From NCBI RefSeq assembly GCF_012911935.1, contig NZ_JAAXLA010000017.1, positions 1 to 64,000 of the forward strand: a stretch of 64,000 nt of DNA, written 5' to 3'. This document shows positions 1 through 8,503 of the stretch, in pieces; position 1 is the stretch's first letter; the number at the start of each line of letters is the position of its first letter. A program made the position numbers and the translations under genes. The stretch comes from Pseudonocardia acidicola. GTDB lineage: Bacteria > Actinomycetota > Actinomycetes > Mycobacteriales > Pseudonocardiaceae. The notes beneath the pieces are model-generated. The model did no database searches. It saw only the letters and a list, made by a program, of their open reading frames with translations, and had not been told where the DNA came from.

Positions 1-1
1 T

Positions 2-124
2 CCGCTGCGCCGGCTCGGGCATCCGGATGACATCACCCCGATGGTGCTGCTGTTGGCGTCTCCGCTGTCGTCCTGGACCACCGGTCAGGTGGTCTCGGTC
101 AACGGCGGCTACGCGATGCCGTGA
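2..124 (+). CDS. SDR family oxidoreductase, C-terminal fragment
   Basis: Only the last 40 codons are inside the window; the gene starts upstream. The tail has the classical short-chain dehydrogenase ending: a hydrophobic helix (MVLLLASPLSSWTTGQ) leading into VSVNGGYAMP and a stop. Known SDRs use NAD(P)H to reduce or oxidise alcohol/carbonyl groups; the catalytic Tyr/Lys and the Rossmann glycines are outside the window, so substrate cannot be inferred. It ends 29 bases before the molybdenum hydroxylase large subunit on the same strand and is probably in the same operon. Confidence 0.8.
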   Translation, partial: PLRRLGHPDDITPMVLLLASPLSSWTTGQVVSVNGGYAMP

Positions 125-153
125 GCGACCGAGCCTGATCGGAGAGAAGGACG

Positions 154-2484
154 ATGAGCGACGCTGAGGACACGGCCGGCTCCGGCAGCCTCGGCCGGAG
201 CGTCCGCCGCAAGGAGGACCAGCGGCTGGTCACCGGCCACGGCCGGTACGTCTCGGATCTGCAGTTGCCGCGGATGAAGCACGTGGCGTTCCTGCGCAGC
301 CCGATGGGGCACGCCCGGATCACCGGGGTGGACGTTGCTCAGGCGGAGGCGGCGGGGCACCGGGTGTTCACCGGGGCGGACTTCGCGGACGTGGTGCTGC
401 GGGCGCGCTCGGCGTTGCCGTCGTACGTGGAGACCGACCAGCCGGTGCTGGCGCACGGGAAGGTGCGTTTCGCCGGGGAGCCGGTGGCCGCGGTGATCGC
501 CGCCGACCGGTACCGGGCCGAGGACGCGTGCGAGCTGGTCGAGGTCGACTACGACCCGCTGCCTTCCACCGTGTGCGCCTGGGCCTCGCCCGAGGTGCCG
601 GTGCACGACGCCGCGCCGGACAACGTGTTGCTGGAGCGCACGTTCGATGCCGGGTCGGTGGAGGAGGCGTTCGCCGAGGCGGCCGTGGTGGTCGAGCGCG
701 AGCTGGTCACCAACCGGCACGCCGGGAACCCGATGGAGTGTCGCGCCGGGGTCGCGCTCTGGGACGGCACGGATCGCAAGCTGACGTTCTGGTCCGGCAC
801 GCAGGTCCCGCACATCGTCCGCAACATGATCGCCGAGCTGCTGGATCTGCCCGAGGGCAACGTCCGGGTGATCGCCCCCGACGTCGGCGGCGGGTTCGGC
901 GTCAAGGCAGTGCTCTACCCGGAGGACGTGGCGCTCTGCCTGATCGCCCGGGCCATGCCCGGCGTGCCGGTGAAGTGGGTCGAGGACCGGGTGGAGCACC
1001 TGGCCGCCGCCACGCACGCCCGCGATCACCGGTATCTGATCAAGGCCGGGTTCGCCTCCGACGGCACCCTGCTCGGGTTGCAGGCCGACGTGTCCTGCAA
1101 CGTCGGTGCGTACTCGGTGTATCCGTGGACCGCCGGGATCGAGCCGTTGATGGCCGGCGGGCTGCTGTCCGGGCCGTACCGGCTGGACAACTACCGCTGC
1201 ACGGTGCGCGGCGTCGCGACCAACACCGCGCCGTCCGGCCCGTACCGCGGGGTGGCCCGGCCGGCGAGCGTGTTCGCGATGGAGACCGTGCTCGACGCCG
1301 CCGCCCGCGAGCTGGGCATGACCGGGGTGGACATCCGGCGCAAGAACGCGATCCGGCCCGAGGACATCCCGTACAAGATGCCCTCGCGCCTGGTCGACGA
1401 CTCCGGGCATTACGGCGAGTGCCTGGACAAGGCCCTCGAGGCACTGGGCTACGAGGAGTTCCTGGCCGAGCAGGCGCGCCGCCGGGAGACCGGCGAGGCG
1501 CCCATCGGGATCGGGTTCGCGCTCTACAACGAGCTGACCGGGCTGGGCCGGGCCGCGAGCGCGGGGCCGCGGATGCCGTTCCGCACCGGGCACGACGCCT
1601 GCACCGTGCGGGTCAACCCGGACGGGCGGGTCACCGTGTTCTCCGGCGTGACCTCCCAGGGCCAGGGCCTGGAGACGACGATGGCCCAGATCGTCGCCGA
1701 CGGCATCGGCGTGGACTACGACGACGTCGAGGTCCGCATCGGCGACACCGACACCTCGCTGTGGGGGTTCGGGGCGTTCTCCTCCCGGCAGGCCGTGATC
1801 GGCGGCGGGGCCGCGCACCGCACCGCGGTCGCGGTCAAGGACAAGGTCCTCGCGCTCGCCGCCGGCCTGCTGGAGGCCGCCGTCGATGATCTGCGCATCG
1901 AGAACGGGCAGATCAGCGTGGTCGGCGAGCCGAAGCCGCGGATCTCGGTCGCCGAGGTGGCGCGGGTGGCCTACCTGGAGTCCAACCGGCTGCCCGCCGG
2001 CATCGAGCCCGGCCTGGAAGCGACGCAGTTCTACGACCCGATCCGCGGCGCGTTCGCCGCCGGGGCGCAGGCCGCGGCGATCGAGGTCGACCGCACCACC
2101 GGTGAGCTGCGGATCCTCAAGTACGTCTGCGTGGAGGACGCCGGCCGGGCGATGCACCCGCAGATCGTCGACGGGCAGATCGCCGGCTCGATCGCCCAGG
2201 GCATCGGCGGCGCGATGTACGAGCACCTGGTCTACGACGACGACGGCAACCTCACCACCGGCACCCTGCTGGACTACCTGATGCCCACCACCGCCGAGAT
2301 CCCCGAGTTGACCATCGGCCACGTCGCGCATCCCGCGGCCAACCCGCTCGGTGTCCGCGGCGTCGGTGAGGGCGGCACCCTCGGCCCCAACGCGGTGCTC
2401 GCCGGCGCGCTCGGCGACGCTCTCGGCATCAGCGTCGACACCCTGCCGATCACCCCGGCCTCGGTGTGGAAGGAGCTCCAATGA
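154..2484 (+). CDS. Molybdopterin-binding large subunit, xanthine dehydrogenase/aldehyde oxidase family
   Basis: Large catalytic subunit of a three-subunit molybdenum hydroxylase. In this family the Mo-pterin centre hydroxylates a substrate carbon using water, and electrons leave through the 2Fe-2S and FAD subunits. It is 776 aa, normal for the family. Visible features: N-terminal a/b hammerhead domain (begins SVRRKEDQRLVTG, about residue 12), VGGGFGVKA near 243, GPYRGVARP near 360, and the loop GVGEGGTLGPN near 737 holding the likely catalytic Glu. The Cys-containing loop of true CO dehydrogenase (AYRCSFR) is absent, so this is a form-II/aldehyde-oxidase-like enzyme, not a CO oxidiser. Start: ATG after a ggagagaagg ribosome site. 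Its stop overlaps the next start (ATGA). The FAD and FeS subunits follow two genes later. Confidence 0.9.
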   Translation: MSDAEDTAGSGSLGRSVRRKEDQRLVTGHGRYVSDLQLPRMKHVAFLRSPMGHARITGVDVAQAEAAGHRVFTGADFADVVLRARSALPSYVETDQPVLAHGKVRFAGEPVAAVIAADRYRAEDACELVEVDYDPLPSTVCAWASPEVPVHDAAPDNVLLERTFDAGSVEEAFAEAAVVVERELVTNRHAGNPMECRAGVALWDGTDRKLTFWSGTQVPHIVRNMIAELLDLPEGNVRVIAPDVGGGFGVKAVLYPEDVALCLIARAMPGVPVKWVEDRVEHLAAATHARDHRYLIKAGFASDGTLLGLQADVSCNVGAYSVYPWTAGIEPLMAGGLLSGPYRLDNYRCTVRGVATNTAPSGPYRGVARPASVFAMETVLDAAARELGMTGVDIRRKNAIRPEDIPYKMPSRLVDDSGHYGECLDKALEALGYEEFLAEQARRRETGEAPIGIGFALYNELTGLGRAASAGPRMPFRTGHDACTVRVNPDGRVTVFSGVTSQGQGLETTMAQIVADGIGVDYDDVEVRIGDTDTSLWGFGAFSSRQAVIGGGAAHRTAVAVKDKVLALAAGLLEAAVDDLRIENGQISVVGEPKPRISVAEVARVAYLESNRLPAGIEPGLEATQFYDPIRGAFAAGAQAAAIEVDRTTGELRILKYVCVEDAGRAMHPQIVDGQIAGSIAQGIGGAMYEHLVYDDDGNLTTGTLLDYLMPTTAEIPELTIGHVAHPAANPLGVRGVGEGGTLGPNAVLAGALGDALGISVDTLPITPASVWKELQ

Positions 2485-3209
2485 TCGACGTGACCCTGCA
2501 GGACCGGGTCGGGGTGATCACCCTGGATCGGCCCGAGAAGCGCAACGCGCTCAACATCGAGCTGTGCCACCGGCTGCGCGAGGCCGTGGGCTCGGCGATC
2601 GACGGCGGCGCCCGGGCGCTGGTGATCACCGGGAACGGCACCAGCTTCTGCTCCGGCGCCGACCTCGGCGAGGTCTACACCGCCGACTTCCGCGACGCCC
2701 TCTACGCCATGCTGCACGTCGTCACCGATGCGCCCGTCCCGGTGGTGGCGGCGGTGAACGGTCCCGCGATCGGAGCCGGCACCCAGCTCGCGCTGGCCGC
2801 CGACCTGCGGGTCGCCGCGCCGACCGCGCTGTTCGGCGTGCCCACCGCCACGATCGGGCTCGCGGTCGACCCGTGGACCATCCGCCGGCTCGCCCTGCTC
2901 GCCGGCAACGGCACCGCCCGCGCCGTGCTGCTGGCCTGCGAACAGCTCGACGCGCAGCGGGCGCAGGCCTGCGGGCTCGTCGAGCGGCCCGGCGACGTCG
3001 CCGACGCGCTGGCCTGGGCGGCGGAGATGGCCGAGCTCGCGCCGCTGACCGTCGCCTACTCCAAGCGCGTGCTCAACGAGGTGTTCGAGCCGGAGCTCGA
3101 CGTGAAGGAGCTGGACGCGGCGTTCGAGGGCTGCTGGGCCAGCGACGATTTCGCCGAGGGGCGCCGGGCCCGCACCGAGAAGCGCGCCCCGCGGTTCGAG
3201 GGGAGATGA
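2481..3209 (+). CDS. Enoyl-CoA hydratase/isomerase family protein
   Basis: Crotonase-fold protein of 242 aa. It has the substrate-binding segment RPEKRNALN (about 13-21) and the oxyanion-hole segments CSGADLGEVY (about 57) and VAAVNGPAIGAGTQLALAAD (about 91-110). The acidic catalytic residue of classical hydratases near the second segment is not clear, so hydration, isomerisation or hydrolysis cannot be separated. The start was set at the ATG overlapping the upstream stop (ATGA), preceded by aggag; an in-frame GTG 15 bases earlier is less likely. It sits between the large and FAD subunits of the molybdenum hydroxylase, which suggests that the hydroxylase acts on a CoA-activated aromatic or acyl substrate (inference). 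Confidence 0.88.
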   Translation: MIDVTLQDRVGVITLDRPEKRNALNIELCHRLREAVGSAIDGGARALVITGNGTSFCSGADLGEVYTADFRDALYAMLHVVTDAPVPVVAAVNGPAIGAGTQLALAADLRVAAPTALFGVPTATIGLAVDPWTIRRLALLAGNGTARAVLLACEQLDAQRAQACGLVERPGDVADALAWAAEMAELAPLTVAYSKRVLNEVFEPELDVKELDAAFEGCWASDDFAEGRRARTEKRAPRFEGR

Positions 3210-3213
3210 CCCG

Positions 3214-4023
3214 ATGAAGTGCGCCCCGTTCGACTACGTCCGCGCGGCCAGTGTGGACGAGGCCGTCACGACGCTGGCCCAGGCCGACGGTGACGGCAAG
3301 ATCCTCGCCGGCGGGCAGAGCCTGGTGCCGGTGCTCGCGCTGCGGATGGCCCGGCCGTCGGTGCTCGTCGACGTCAACCGCATCCCCGGCCTGGCCGGTG
3401 TCACCCCCGACGGGGACACGGTGCGGGTCGGCGCGCTGACCCGGCACAGCGCCCTGGTCCAGCAGACCCACCACCCGCTGCTGGCCGACGCGGCTCGCTG
3501 GATCGGTCACACCGCCATCCGGGCCCGAGGCACCGCGGGCGGCAGCATCGCGCACGCCGACCCGTCGGCCGAGCTGCCCGTCGTCGCCGTCGGCACCGGC
3601 GCGACCGTCACCGTCGCCGGCCCCGCCGGGACCCGGCAGGTCGCCGCCGAGGACCTGTTCGTCGGCGCGCTGATGACCGACCTGGCCGAGGACGAGATGC
3701 TCACCGAGGTCCGGTTCCCGTTGCCCACTCGCTGGGGCTTCGCCGAGTTCGCCCGCCGGCACGGCGACTTCGCGCTGGTCATGGCGGTGGTCGCGGAGAT
3801 CGGGGGCGGCATCCGGATCGCGCTCGGCGGCATCGGCGCGGTCCCGGTCCGCGCCGAGGCCGGTGAGCGGGTGCTCGCCGACGGCGGATCCCTCCGCGAG
3901 GCCGCGGCCGCCGCCGCGGAGCAGCTCACGCCCACAGCCGACCTGCACGGCTCGGCCGACTTCCGGCGGGCCATCGCCGCCGAGATGATCCGGCGCGCGC
4001 TGACCCGGGCCGGGCTCTCCTAA
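3214..4023 (+). CDS. FAD-binding subunit of molybdenum hydroxylase (CoxM/XdhB type)
   Basis: Medium, FAD-carrying subunit (269 aa) that passes electrons from the 2Fe-2S subunit to an external acceptor. Two flavin-binding signatures are clear: AGGQSLVPVLALRMARP near 30-46 and TAGGSIAHADPSAELP near 107-122. The C-terminal CO-dehydrogenase-flavoprotein-like domain follows, ending RALTRAGLS. It starts 4 bases after the enoyl-CoA hydratase stop and is followed after 24 bases by the small FeS subunit, so the four genes look co-transcribed. Substrate unknown. Confidence 0.92.
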   Translation: MKCAPFDYVRAASVDEAVTTLAQADGDGKILAGGQSLVPVLALRMARPSVLVDVNRIPGLAGVTPDGDTVRVGALTRHSALVQQTHHPLLADAARWIGHTAIRARGTAGGSIAHADPSAELPVVAVGTGATVTVAGPAGTRQVAAEDLFVGALMTDLAEDEMLTEVRFPLPTRWGFAEFARRHGDFALVMAVVAEIGGGIRIALGGIGAVPVRAEAGERVLADGGSLREAAAAAAEQLTPTADLHGSADFRRAIAAEMIRRALTRAGLS

Positions 4024-4047
4024 CCACCCTTCAGGAAGGACCTGGCG

Positions 4048-4530
4048 ATGGACATCACCTTCAGCGTCAACGGCGAACGGGTGCACCTCGACGTCGAACC
4101 CCGGCACACCCTGGCCGACGTGCTGCGCGAGGACTGCGGGCTGACCGGCACCCACCTCGGCTGCGAGCACGGGGTCTGCGGCGCCTGCACCGTGCTGGTC
4201 GACGGCGAGCCCGCGCGGGCCTGCCTGATGTTCGCGGTGCAGGCCGACGGCGCGACGGTCACGACCGTCGAGGGCCTGGCCGGCGAGGACGGCGAGCTGC
4301 ACCCGCTGCAGGAGGCGTTCGTCGCCCACCACGGCCTGCAGTGCGGCTTCTGCACCCCCGGCATGCTGATCAGCGCGATGCACCTGCTCGACACCGACCC
4401 GGAGCCCAGCCGGGACAAGATCCGCGAGGAGATGTCGGGCAACATCTGCCGCTGCACCGGCTACAGCGGCATCGTCGACGCGATCGAGGCCGCGGCGGGC
4501 GCGCTGCGCGGGACCGGCGCCGCGTCCTGA
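4048..4530 (+). CDS. 2Fe-2S subunit of molybdenum hydroxylase (CoxS type)
   Basis: Small electron-transfer subunit (160 aa) with two 2Fe-2S centres. The plant-ferredoxin-like N-terminal cluster is CEHGVCGACTVLVDGEPARAC (residues about 38-57). The C-terminal four-helix domain carries CGFC (about 98) and CRC (about 135) in GNICRCTGYSGIV. All eight Cys ligands are present. An aggaagga ribosome site precedes the ATG. It is the last gene of the cluster and is followed by a hairpin before the convergent HdeD-like gene. Confidence 0.95.
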   Translation: MDITFSVNGERVHLDVEPRHTLADVLREDCGLTGTHLGCEHGVCGACTVLVDGEPARACLMFAVQADGATVTTVEGLAGEDGELHPLQEAFVAHHGLQCGFCTPGMLISAMHLLDTDPEPSRDKIREEMSGNICRCTGYSGIVDAIEAAAGALRGTGAAS

Positions 4531-4538
4531 CCGGCGCT

Positions 4539-4555
4539 CGCACCCCTGCGGTGCG
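4539..4555. terminator. Hairpin between convergent genes
   Basis: A perfect 6-bp stem, cgcacc / ggtgcg with a 5-base loop, lies 9 bases after the FeS-subunit stop and about 55 bases before the end of the convergent membrane-protein gene. No T-run follows, as is common in actinobacteria. Termination is inferred from position only. Confidence 0.4.
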
Positions 4556-4609
4556 GGTGATGGGCCAGGGCCCGGGGCCCCACGTACCTCGACGCAGGGG
4601 CGCGGCCGG

Positions 4610-5221
4610 TCAGGGGTGCGCGGCCCGCGGTGCCGGCTGCCCGGACGGCACGGACTGGCCGCCCATGATCGCGGCGACGGTGATCAACACCCCGGACGCG
4701 AAGAGCAGGACGCCGAGGACCCAGGTCAGCGCGACCACGCTGGCGAGCGGGAACGCCAGCACGATGATCCCCGCCAGCAGCGAGAACGCGCCCAGCACGG
4801 CGGTCCAGCCCCGGGACGGCACCTTGTGCCCGATGGCCCGGACGATGTCGACGATGCCGCTGATCACCCAGTACAGCCCGATCAGCAGGCCGACGACGAC
4901 GATGGTCTGGAACGGGTGACGCAGGACGAGGATGCCGGCCAGGATCGCCAGCACGCCCAGCAGCACCACGAGCGTGCGCGCGCCGCCGCTCGCGTCGTCG
5001 ATGGCGAACGCCGCGACGATCCGGAACACGCCGATCACCAGCAGTTCCAGGCCGATGATGATGGCCAGCACCGCCGCCGTCGGACCGGGCCAGAGCAGCA
5101 CCAGGAGCCCGGCCACGATGGTCAGCACACCGAGGGCGATCGCCCACCCGCGTGAGCCGCCGACCCGGACGGCGGTGTCCGCGACGCGATCGCTGCGTGC
5201 GGAGCCCGTCGGTGAGTTCAT
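4610..5221 (-). CDS. HdeD family (DUF308) membrane protein
   Basis: Integral membrane protein of 203 aa with about six hydrophobic segments in three glycine-rich helix pairs (for example ALGVLTIVAGLLVLLWPGP and LIGLYWVISGIVDIVRAIG), the DUF308/HdeD pattern. HdeD of E. coli is linked to acid resistance at high cell density; actinobacterial homologues are of unknown function. The start was placed at MNSPTGSARSDR, which has a strong GGAGGT site 6 bases upstream (acctcc at 5227-5232 on the plus strand), rather than at an upstream GTG. Confidence 0.85.
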   Translation of the reverse strand: MNSPTGSARSDRVADTAVRVGGSRGWAIALGVLTIVAGLLVLLWPGPTAAVLAIIIGLELLVIGVFRIVAAFAIDDASGGARTLVVLLGVLAILAGILVLRHPFQTIVVVGLLIGLYWVISGIVDIVRAIGHKVPSRGWTAVLGAFSLLAGIIVLAFPLASVVALTWVLGVLLFASGVLITVAAIMGGQSVPSGQPAPRAAHP

Positions 5222-5448
5222 CAGGCACCTCCACGGGGGGTGACCGGGTTCCATGCCCGGACCCACCGTCCTCCCGATGCCCGCTTTCGCCCTCACCCGG
5301 CGGGGATGAAGCCACGACGGCCTCCTGGCCCGGAACGGGCGTCACCGTCCATACAGGGCGAATCGCTGTGGCCGGAGTGGCCGGCGGTCATCGACCGGTC
5401 GCCGGCGGACGTGCGGCATCCCGGGGGTGACAGCCCGGTGCCCGATCG

Positions 5449-6222
5449 CTAGCCGGTCACCAGCAGCGGCTCGAACTCGCTCGGCAGCTGCGCTTTGACG
5501 TGCGAGAACTCCGTCCCAGAGATCGCCTCCCGCACCGTGGCCATCACCGCCCGGGCGTGCTCGCGGGCCACCTCGCGCGGTACCGCCTCGCGCTCGGCGA
5601 GCAGCCGCAGGAACTTGTCCAGCGACATCGGCCTCGGCTCCCCGCGGGAATGCTCCTTGCCGCGCCACAGCGGCGGGTGCAACCGGATCGACAGCTCGTG
5701 GATGAGGTCGTCGACGTCGCCGCCGGAGATGCGTTCGGCCAGCGTCTCGAGCGCGGCGTCGACGGCCTTGTGGGCGCCCCCGTCGTCGAGGCCGGCGCGC
5801 TGGGCCACCCGTCTGAAGAACGCGCCGCCCGGCACGTACTCCACCCAGTCCTGCTGCGCCAGGTCGAACAGCGGCCGGAAGTCCTGGGGCAGCTCGCGGG
5901 CCGCCGGGGCCAGTTCGTTGGGGGTCAGCAGCGCGCCCAGACCGTGGAACACGGCGCGGGTGTGGCGCTCGGCCGGGTCCAGATCGGTGCCTTCGCGTTC
6001 CCCGACACGCCGGAGGAACTGCTGCACGTCGATCGGGAGGATGGGGCTCTCGGTGATCCACTGTCGCATCTGTGCGGGCAGCAGGACGCGAAGCTCGGCG
6101 GCCCGGTCCGGCGCGATCCGTTCCGAGAACGTCTCGAGCGTGGCCCGGACGGCCCGTTCCGTGCCCGCCCGGTCCAACCGGGCCTTCTCCTGCACGATCG
6201 TCATGAACTGCTCGTCATCCAC
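5449..6222 (-). CDS. DUF2267 domain protein
   Basis: Soluble, all-helical protein of 257 aa made of two related halves. Residues about 6-125 and 126-250 each contain the DUF2267 pattern of an Arg-rich helix followed by AVxATLETFSERI or AVDAALETLAERI and a conserved L-P/L-H-P-P turn. DUF2267 proteins are common in actinobacteria and cyanobacteria, without an assigned activity. It is transcribed divergently from the GntR regulator at 6393; the 170-bp gap is the likely shared promoter region. Confidence 0.82.
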   Translation of the reverse strand: MDDEQFMTIVQEKARLDRAGTERAVRATLETFSERIAPDRAAELRVLLPAQMRQWITESPILPIDVQQFLRRVGEREGTDLDPAERHTRAVFHGLGALLTPNELAPAARELPQDFRPLFDLAQQDWVEYVPGGAFFRRVAQRAGLDDGGAHKAVDAALETLAERISGGDVDDLIHELSIRLHPPLWRGKEHSRGEPRPMSLDKFLRLLAEREAVPREVAREHARAVMATVREAISGTEFSHVKAQLPSEFEPLLVTG

Positions 6223-6392
6223 GGCTGGTCCTCGTCAATCGTTGTCGAGTGAGAGCTCCCGGTGCGCAGGTTGCCCACATTCGGAGCGCTTACCCCGTGA
6301 CTCTCGACGGCCGTGTCGGCGACGGCGTCCGGGCCGGGGCGCGGGCGATACGCTGAGCGGTGGGGGCGGCGACGAACGGAGCGTGCGTGACG

Positions 6393-7121
6393 ATGAGCGA
6401 CGACGGGCTGGGTCGCCTTGCCCGCCCCGCCGCGGCACGCCTGGGCGGTACCCAGCAGCTCAGCGACCGGGTCGCCGCCTACCTGCGCGAAGCGATCATG
6501 GTCGGCGAGCTGGAGCCGTCGTCGTTCATCCGGATGGAGCACGTCGCGAGCCGGCTGGGGGTGAGCGCGACCCCGGTGCGCGAGGCGCTGATGATCCTGC
6601 ACAGCGAGGGTGCCGTGCGCTGGGAGCCGCGGCGCGGTTTCCGGGTCGTCCCGCTGGATCGCCAGGACGTCGACGACCTGTTCGCCGTGCAGGCCTACAT
6701 CGCCGGGGAGCTCGCGGCGCGCGCCGCGCAGATCCTGCCCGCCGAGGAGACGGCCGGGATCCGCGGTGTGCAGGCCGAGCTGGAGGCCGCCGCGGCGCGG
6801 GGCGAGGCCGCCCGCGTCGACGAGCTCAACCACGAGATCCACCGCACGATCAACCGGGCCGCGGGCGCCCACCGGCTGACCTCGATGCTGAACCTGTTCG
6901 TGCACTACGTGCCGCGCAACTACTACGGCCAGGTCCCCGGTTGGTCGGACGCGACGACGCACGACCACGAGGCGATCTTCGCCGCGCTCGAGGCCCGGGA
7001 CCCCGACGCCGCCCGGGCCGCGATGACCGAGCACATCCGGCACATCGGTCGGCTGCTGTCCGAGCACCTGCAGGGCAAGGGTGTCTTCGACCGCGGGCGG
7101 GCGGTCGAGCGGGCGGGCTGA
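6393..7121 (+). CDS. GntR family transcriptional regulator (FadR/FCD type)
   Basis: DNA-binding regulator of 242 aa. The winged helix is at residues about 20-85 (LREAIMVGELEPSSFIRME, then SRLGVSATPVREALMILH), followed by an all-helical FCD effector domain. Candidate metal ligands are seen in DELNHEIHRTIN (about 141) and HDHEAIFAALE (about 190), as in FadR-type FCD domains. These regulators usually respond to a carboxylic acid or acyl-CoA. The ATG was chosen over a GTG 33 bases upstream because the fold begins soon after it. The convergent neighbour is an acyl-CoA dehydrogenase, a plausible target through the palindrome at 8339. Confidence 0.88.
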   Translation: MSDDGLGRLARPAAARLGGTQQLSDRVAAYLREAIMVGELEPSSFIRMEHVASRLGVSATPVREALMILHSEGAVRWEPRRGFRVVPLDRQDVDDLFAVQAYIAGELAARAAQILPAEETAGIRGVQAELEAAAARGEAARVDELNHEIHRTINRAAGAHRLTSMLNLFVHYVPRNYYGQVPGWSDATTHDHEAIFAALEARDPDAARAAMTEHIRHIGRLLSEHLQGKGVFDRGRAVERAG

Positions 7122-7131
7122 GCGCCCGCCC
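7111..7131. terminator. GC hairpin spanning the GntR stop codon
   Basis: A perfect 8-bp stem gggcgggc / gcccgccc with loop tgagc. The loop contains the TGA stop of the GntR gene. It lies between convergent genes and could act in both directions. There is no T-run. Confidence 0.5.
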
Positions 7132-7149
7132 GCCGGGGATCTCCGGGGA

Positions 7150-8304
7150 TCAGTCCAGTCCGCCGCGCTTGACGAGCTGGGCGGCGATGACATTGCGCTG
7201 GATCTCGTTGGTGCCCTCTCCGACGATCATCAGCGGGGCGTCGCGGAAGTAGCGCTCGACGTCGAACTCGCACGAGTAGCCGTAGCCGCCGTGGATGCGC
7301 ACGGCGGTGAGCGCGATCTCCATGCCGACCTCGGAGGCGAACAGCTTGGCCATGCCGGCTTCCATGTCGCAGCGCTCGCCGGAATCGAACTTCTCCGCGG
7401 CGTAGAGCACGAGCTGGCGGGCGGCGGTGAGCTTGGTGGCCATGTCGGCGAGGTAGTTGCCGATGGACTGGTGCTGCCAGATGGGCTTGCCGAAGCTCTC
7501 CCGCTCCTGGGCGTAGCGCAGGGCGTCCTCGAACGCGGCCCGGCCGACGCCCAGGGCGCGGGAGGCAACCTGGATGCGGCCGGTCTCCAGGCCCTTCATC
7601 ATCTGCGCGAAGCCGCGCCCCTGCTCGCCGCCCAGGACCGAGGAGACGGGCGTGCGGTAGTCGTCGAAGGTGAGCTCGCAGCTCTCGACGCCCTTGTAGC
7701 CGAGCTTGGGCAGGTCCCGGGACACGGTCAGCCCGGGGCCGTGCTCGACGAGCAGGATCGACACGCCCTTGTGCTTGGGCTCGGCCTTCGGGTCGGTCTT
7801 GCACAGCAGCGCGATGAGCTGGGAGCGCCGGGAGTTGGTGATCCAGGTCTTGGCCCCGTTCACCACGAACTCGTCCCCGTCGCGGCGTGCGACGGTGGTC
7901 ATGGCCTGCAGGTCCGAGCCGCCGCCGGGCTCGGTCAGCGCCATCGTCGCGCGGATCGCACCGGTGGCCATCCGCGGGAGGTAGTGCTGCTTCTGCTGCT
8001 CGGTGCCGAAGGCGAGCAGCAGCTTGGAGACCACCGTGTGCCCGCCCATCGCGCCGGCCAGGCTCATCCAGCCGCGAGCGAGCTCCTCGGTGACCATCGC
8101 GTAGCAGGGCATCGAGACGGGGGCCTCACCGTAGGGCTCGGGGATGGCCAGCCCGAAGATGCCGAGTTCCTTCATCTGCTCGATGAGCTTCTCGGGGTAC
8201 TCGTTCGCGTGCTCGAGCTCGCGCACCACGGGGCGGACCTCGCGGTCGACGAACTCCCGGACCGTCGCGACGACGGCCCGCTCCTCGGTGCTCAGACTGC
8301 TCAC
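7150..8304 (-). CDS. Acyl-CoA dehydrogenase
   Basis: FAD enzyme that makes a 2,3-double bond in an acyl-CoA and passes electrons to ETF; 384 aa, standard length. Family signatures: TEPGGGSD (about 130-137), the flavin segment TWITNS (about 165), and the C-terminal EGTNEIQRNVIA (about 363-374). The C-terminal motif is short-chain/isovaleryl-like, but chain specificity cannot be read safely. A CCATA-N5-TATGG inverted repeat lies 35 bases upstream of the ATG. Convergent with the GntR gene; divergent from the small CMD-like gene. Confidence 0.93.
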   Translation of the reverse strand: MSSLSTEERAVVATVREFVDREVRPVVRELEHANEYPEKLIEQMKELGIFGLAIPEPYGEAPVSMPCYAMVTEELARGWMSLAGAMGGHTVVSKLLLAFGTEQQKQHYLPRMATGAIRATMALTEPGGGSDLQAMTTVARRDGDEFVVNGAKTWITNSRRSQLIALLCKTDPKAEPKHKGVSILLVEHGPGLTVSRDLPKLGYKGVESCELTFDDYRTPVSSVLGGEQGRGFAQMMKGLETGRIQVASRALGVGRAAFEDALRYAQERESFGKPIWQHQSIGNYLADMATKLTAARQLVLYAAEKFDSGERCDMEAGMAKLFASEVGMEIALTAVRIHGGYGYSCEFDVERYFRDAPLMIVGEGTNEIQRNVIAAQLVKRGGLD

Positions 8305-8338
8305 GATGGCCCCTTCGCCGGTTGTCGAGCGGGTGGTT

Positions 8339-8353
8339 CCATAGAATATATGG
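8339..8353. promoter_or_regulatory. Candidate operator upstream of acyl-CoA dehydrogenase
   Basis: Inverted repeat CCATA-GAATA-TATGG in an AT-rich patch, 35 bases before the dehydrogenase ATG and inside the divergent intergenic region. The neighbouring GntR protein is the obvious candidate regulator; this is inference from proximity. Confidence 0.35.
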
Positions 8354-8503
8354 ATCGTCGCGCCCGGGGCGGGCCACGGCGAGCGCCACGCCGGTGTTCG
8401 CCGGGCCGTTCATCCGGAGCGGGTGACGGCGAGCCGATGCAGGCGGTGTCACCGTTGACGCGTCCGCCGACGCGGCGGGGGAGCAGATCTCCGAGGAGAA
8501 GCC

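Noticed and set aside
109-2481. A 790-aa open frame antisense to the molybdenum hydroxylase large subunit
   Set aside because: High-GC shadow frame: low complexity, no ribosome site, and the opposite strand encodes a clear enzyme. Similar long antisense frames across the window were dropped for the same reason.
154-4530. Carbon monoxide dehydrogenase (coxMSL) assignment
   Set aside because: The large subunit lacks the Cys-containing AYRCSFR loop and the gene order differs; only the general molybdenum hydroxylase call is safe.
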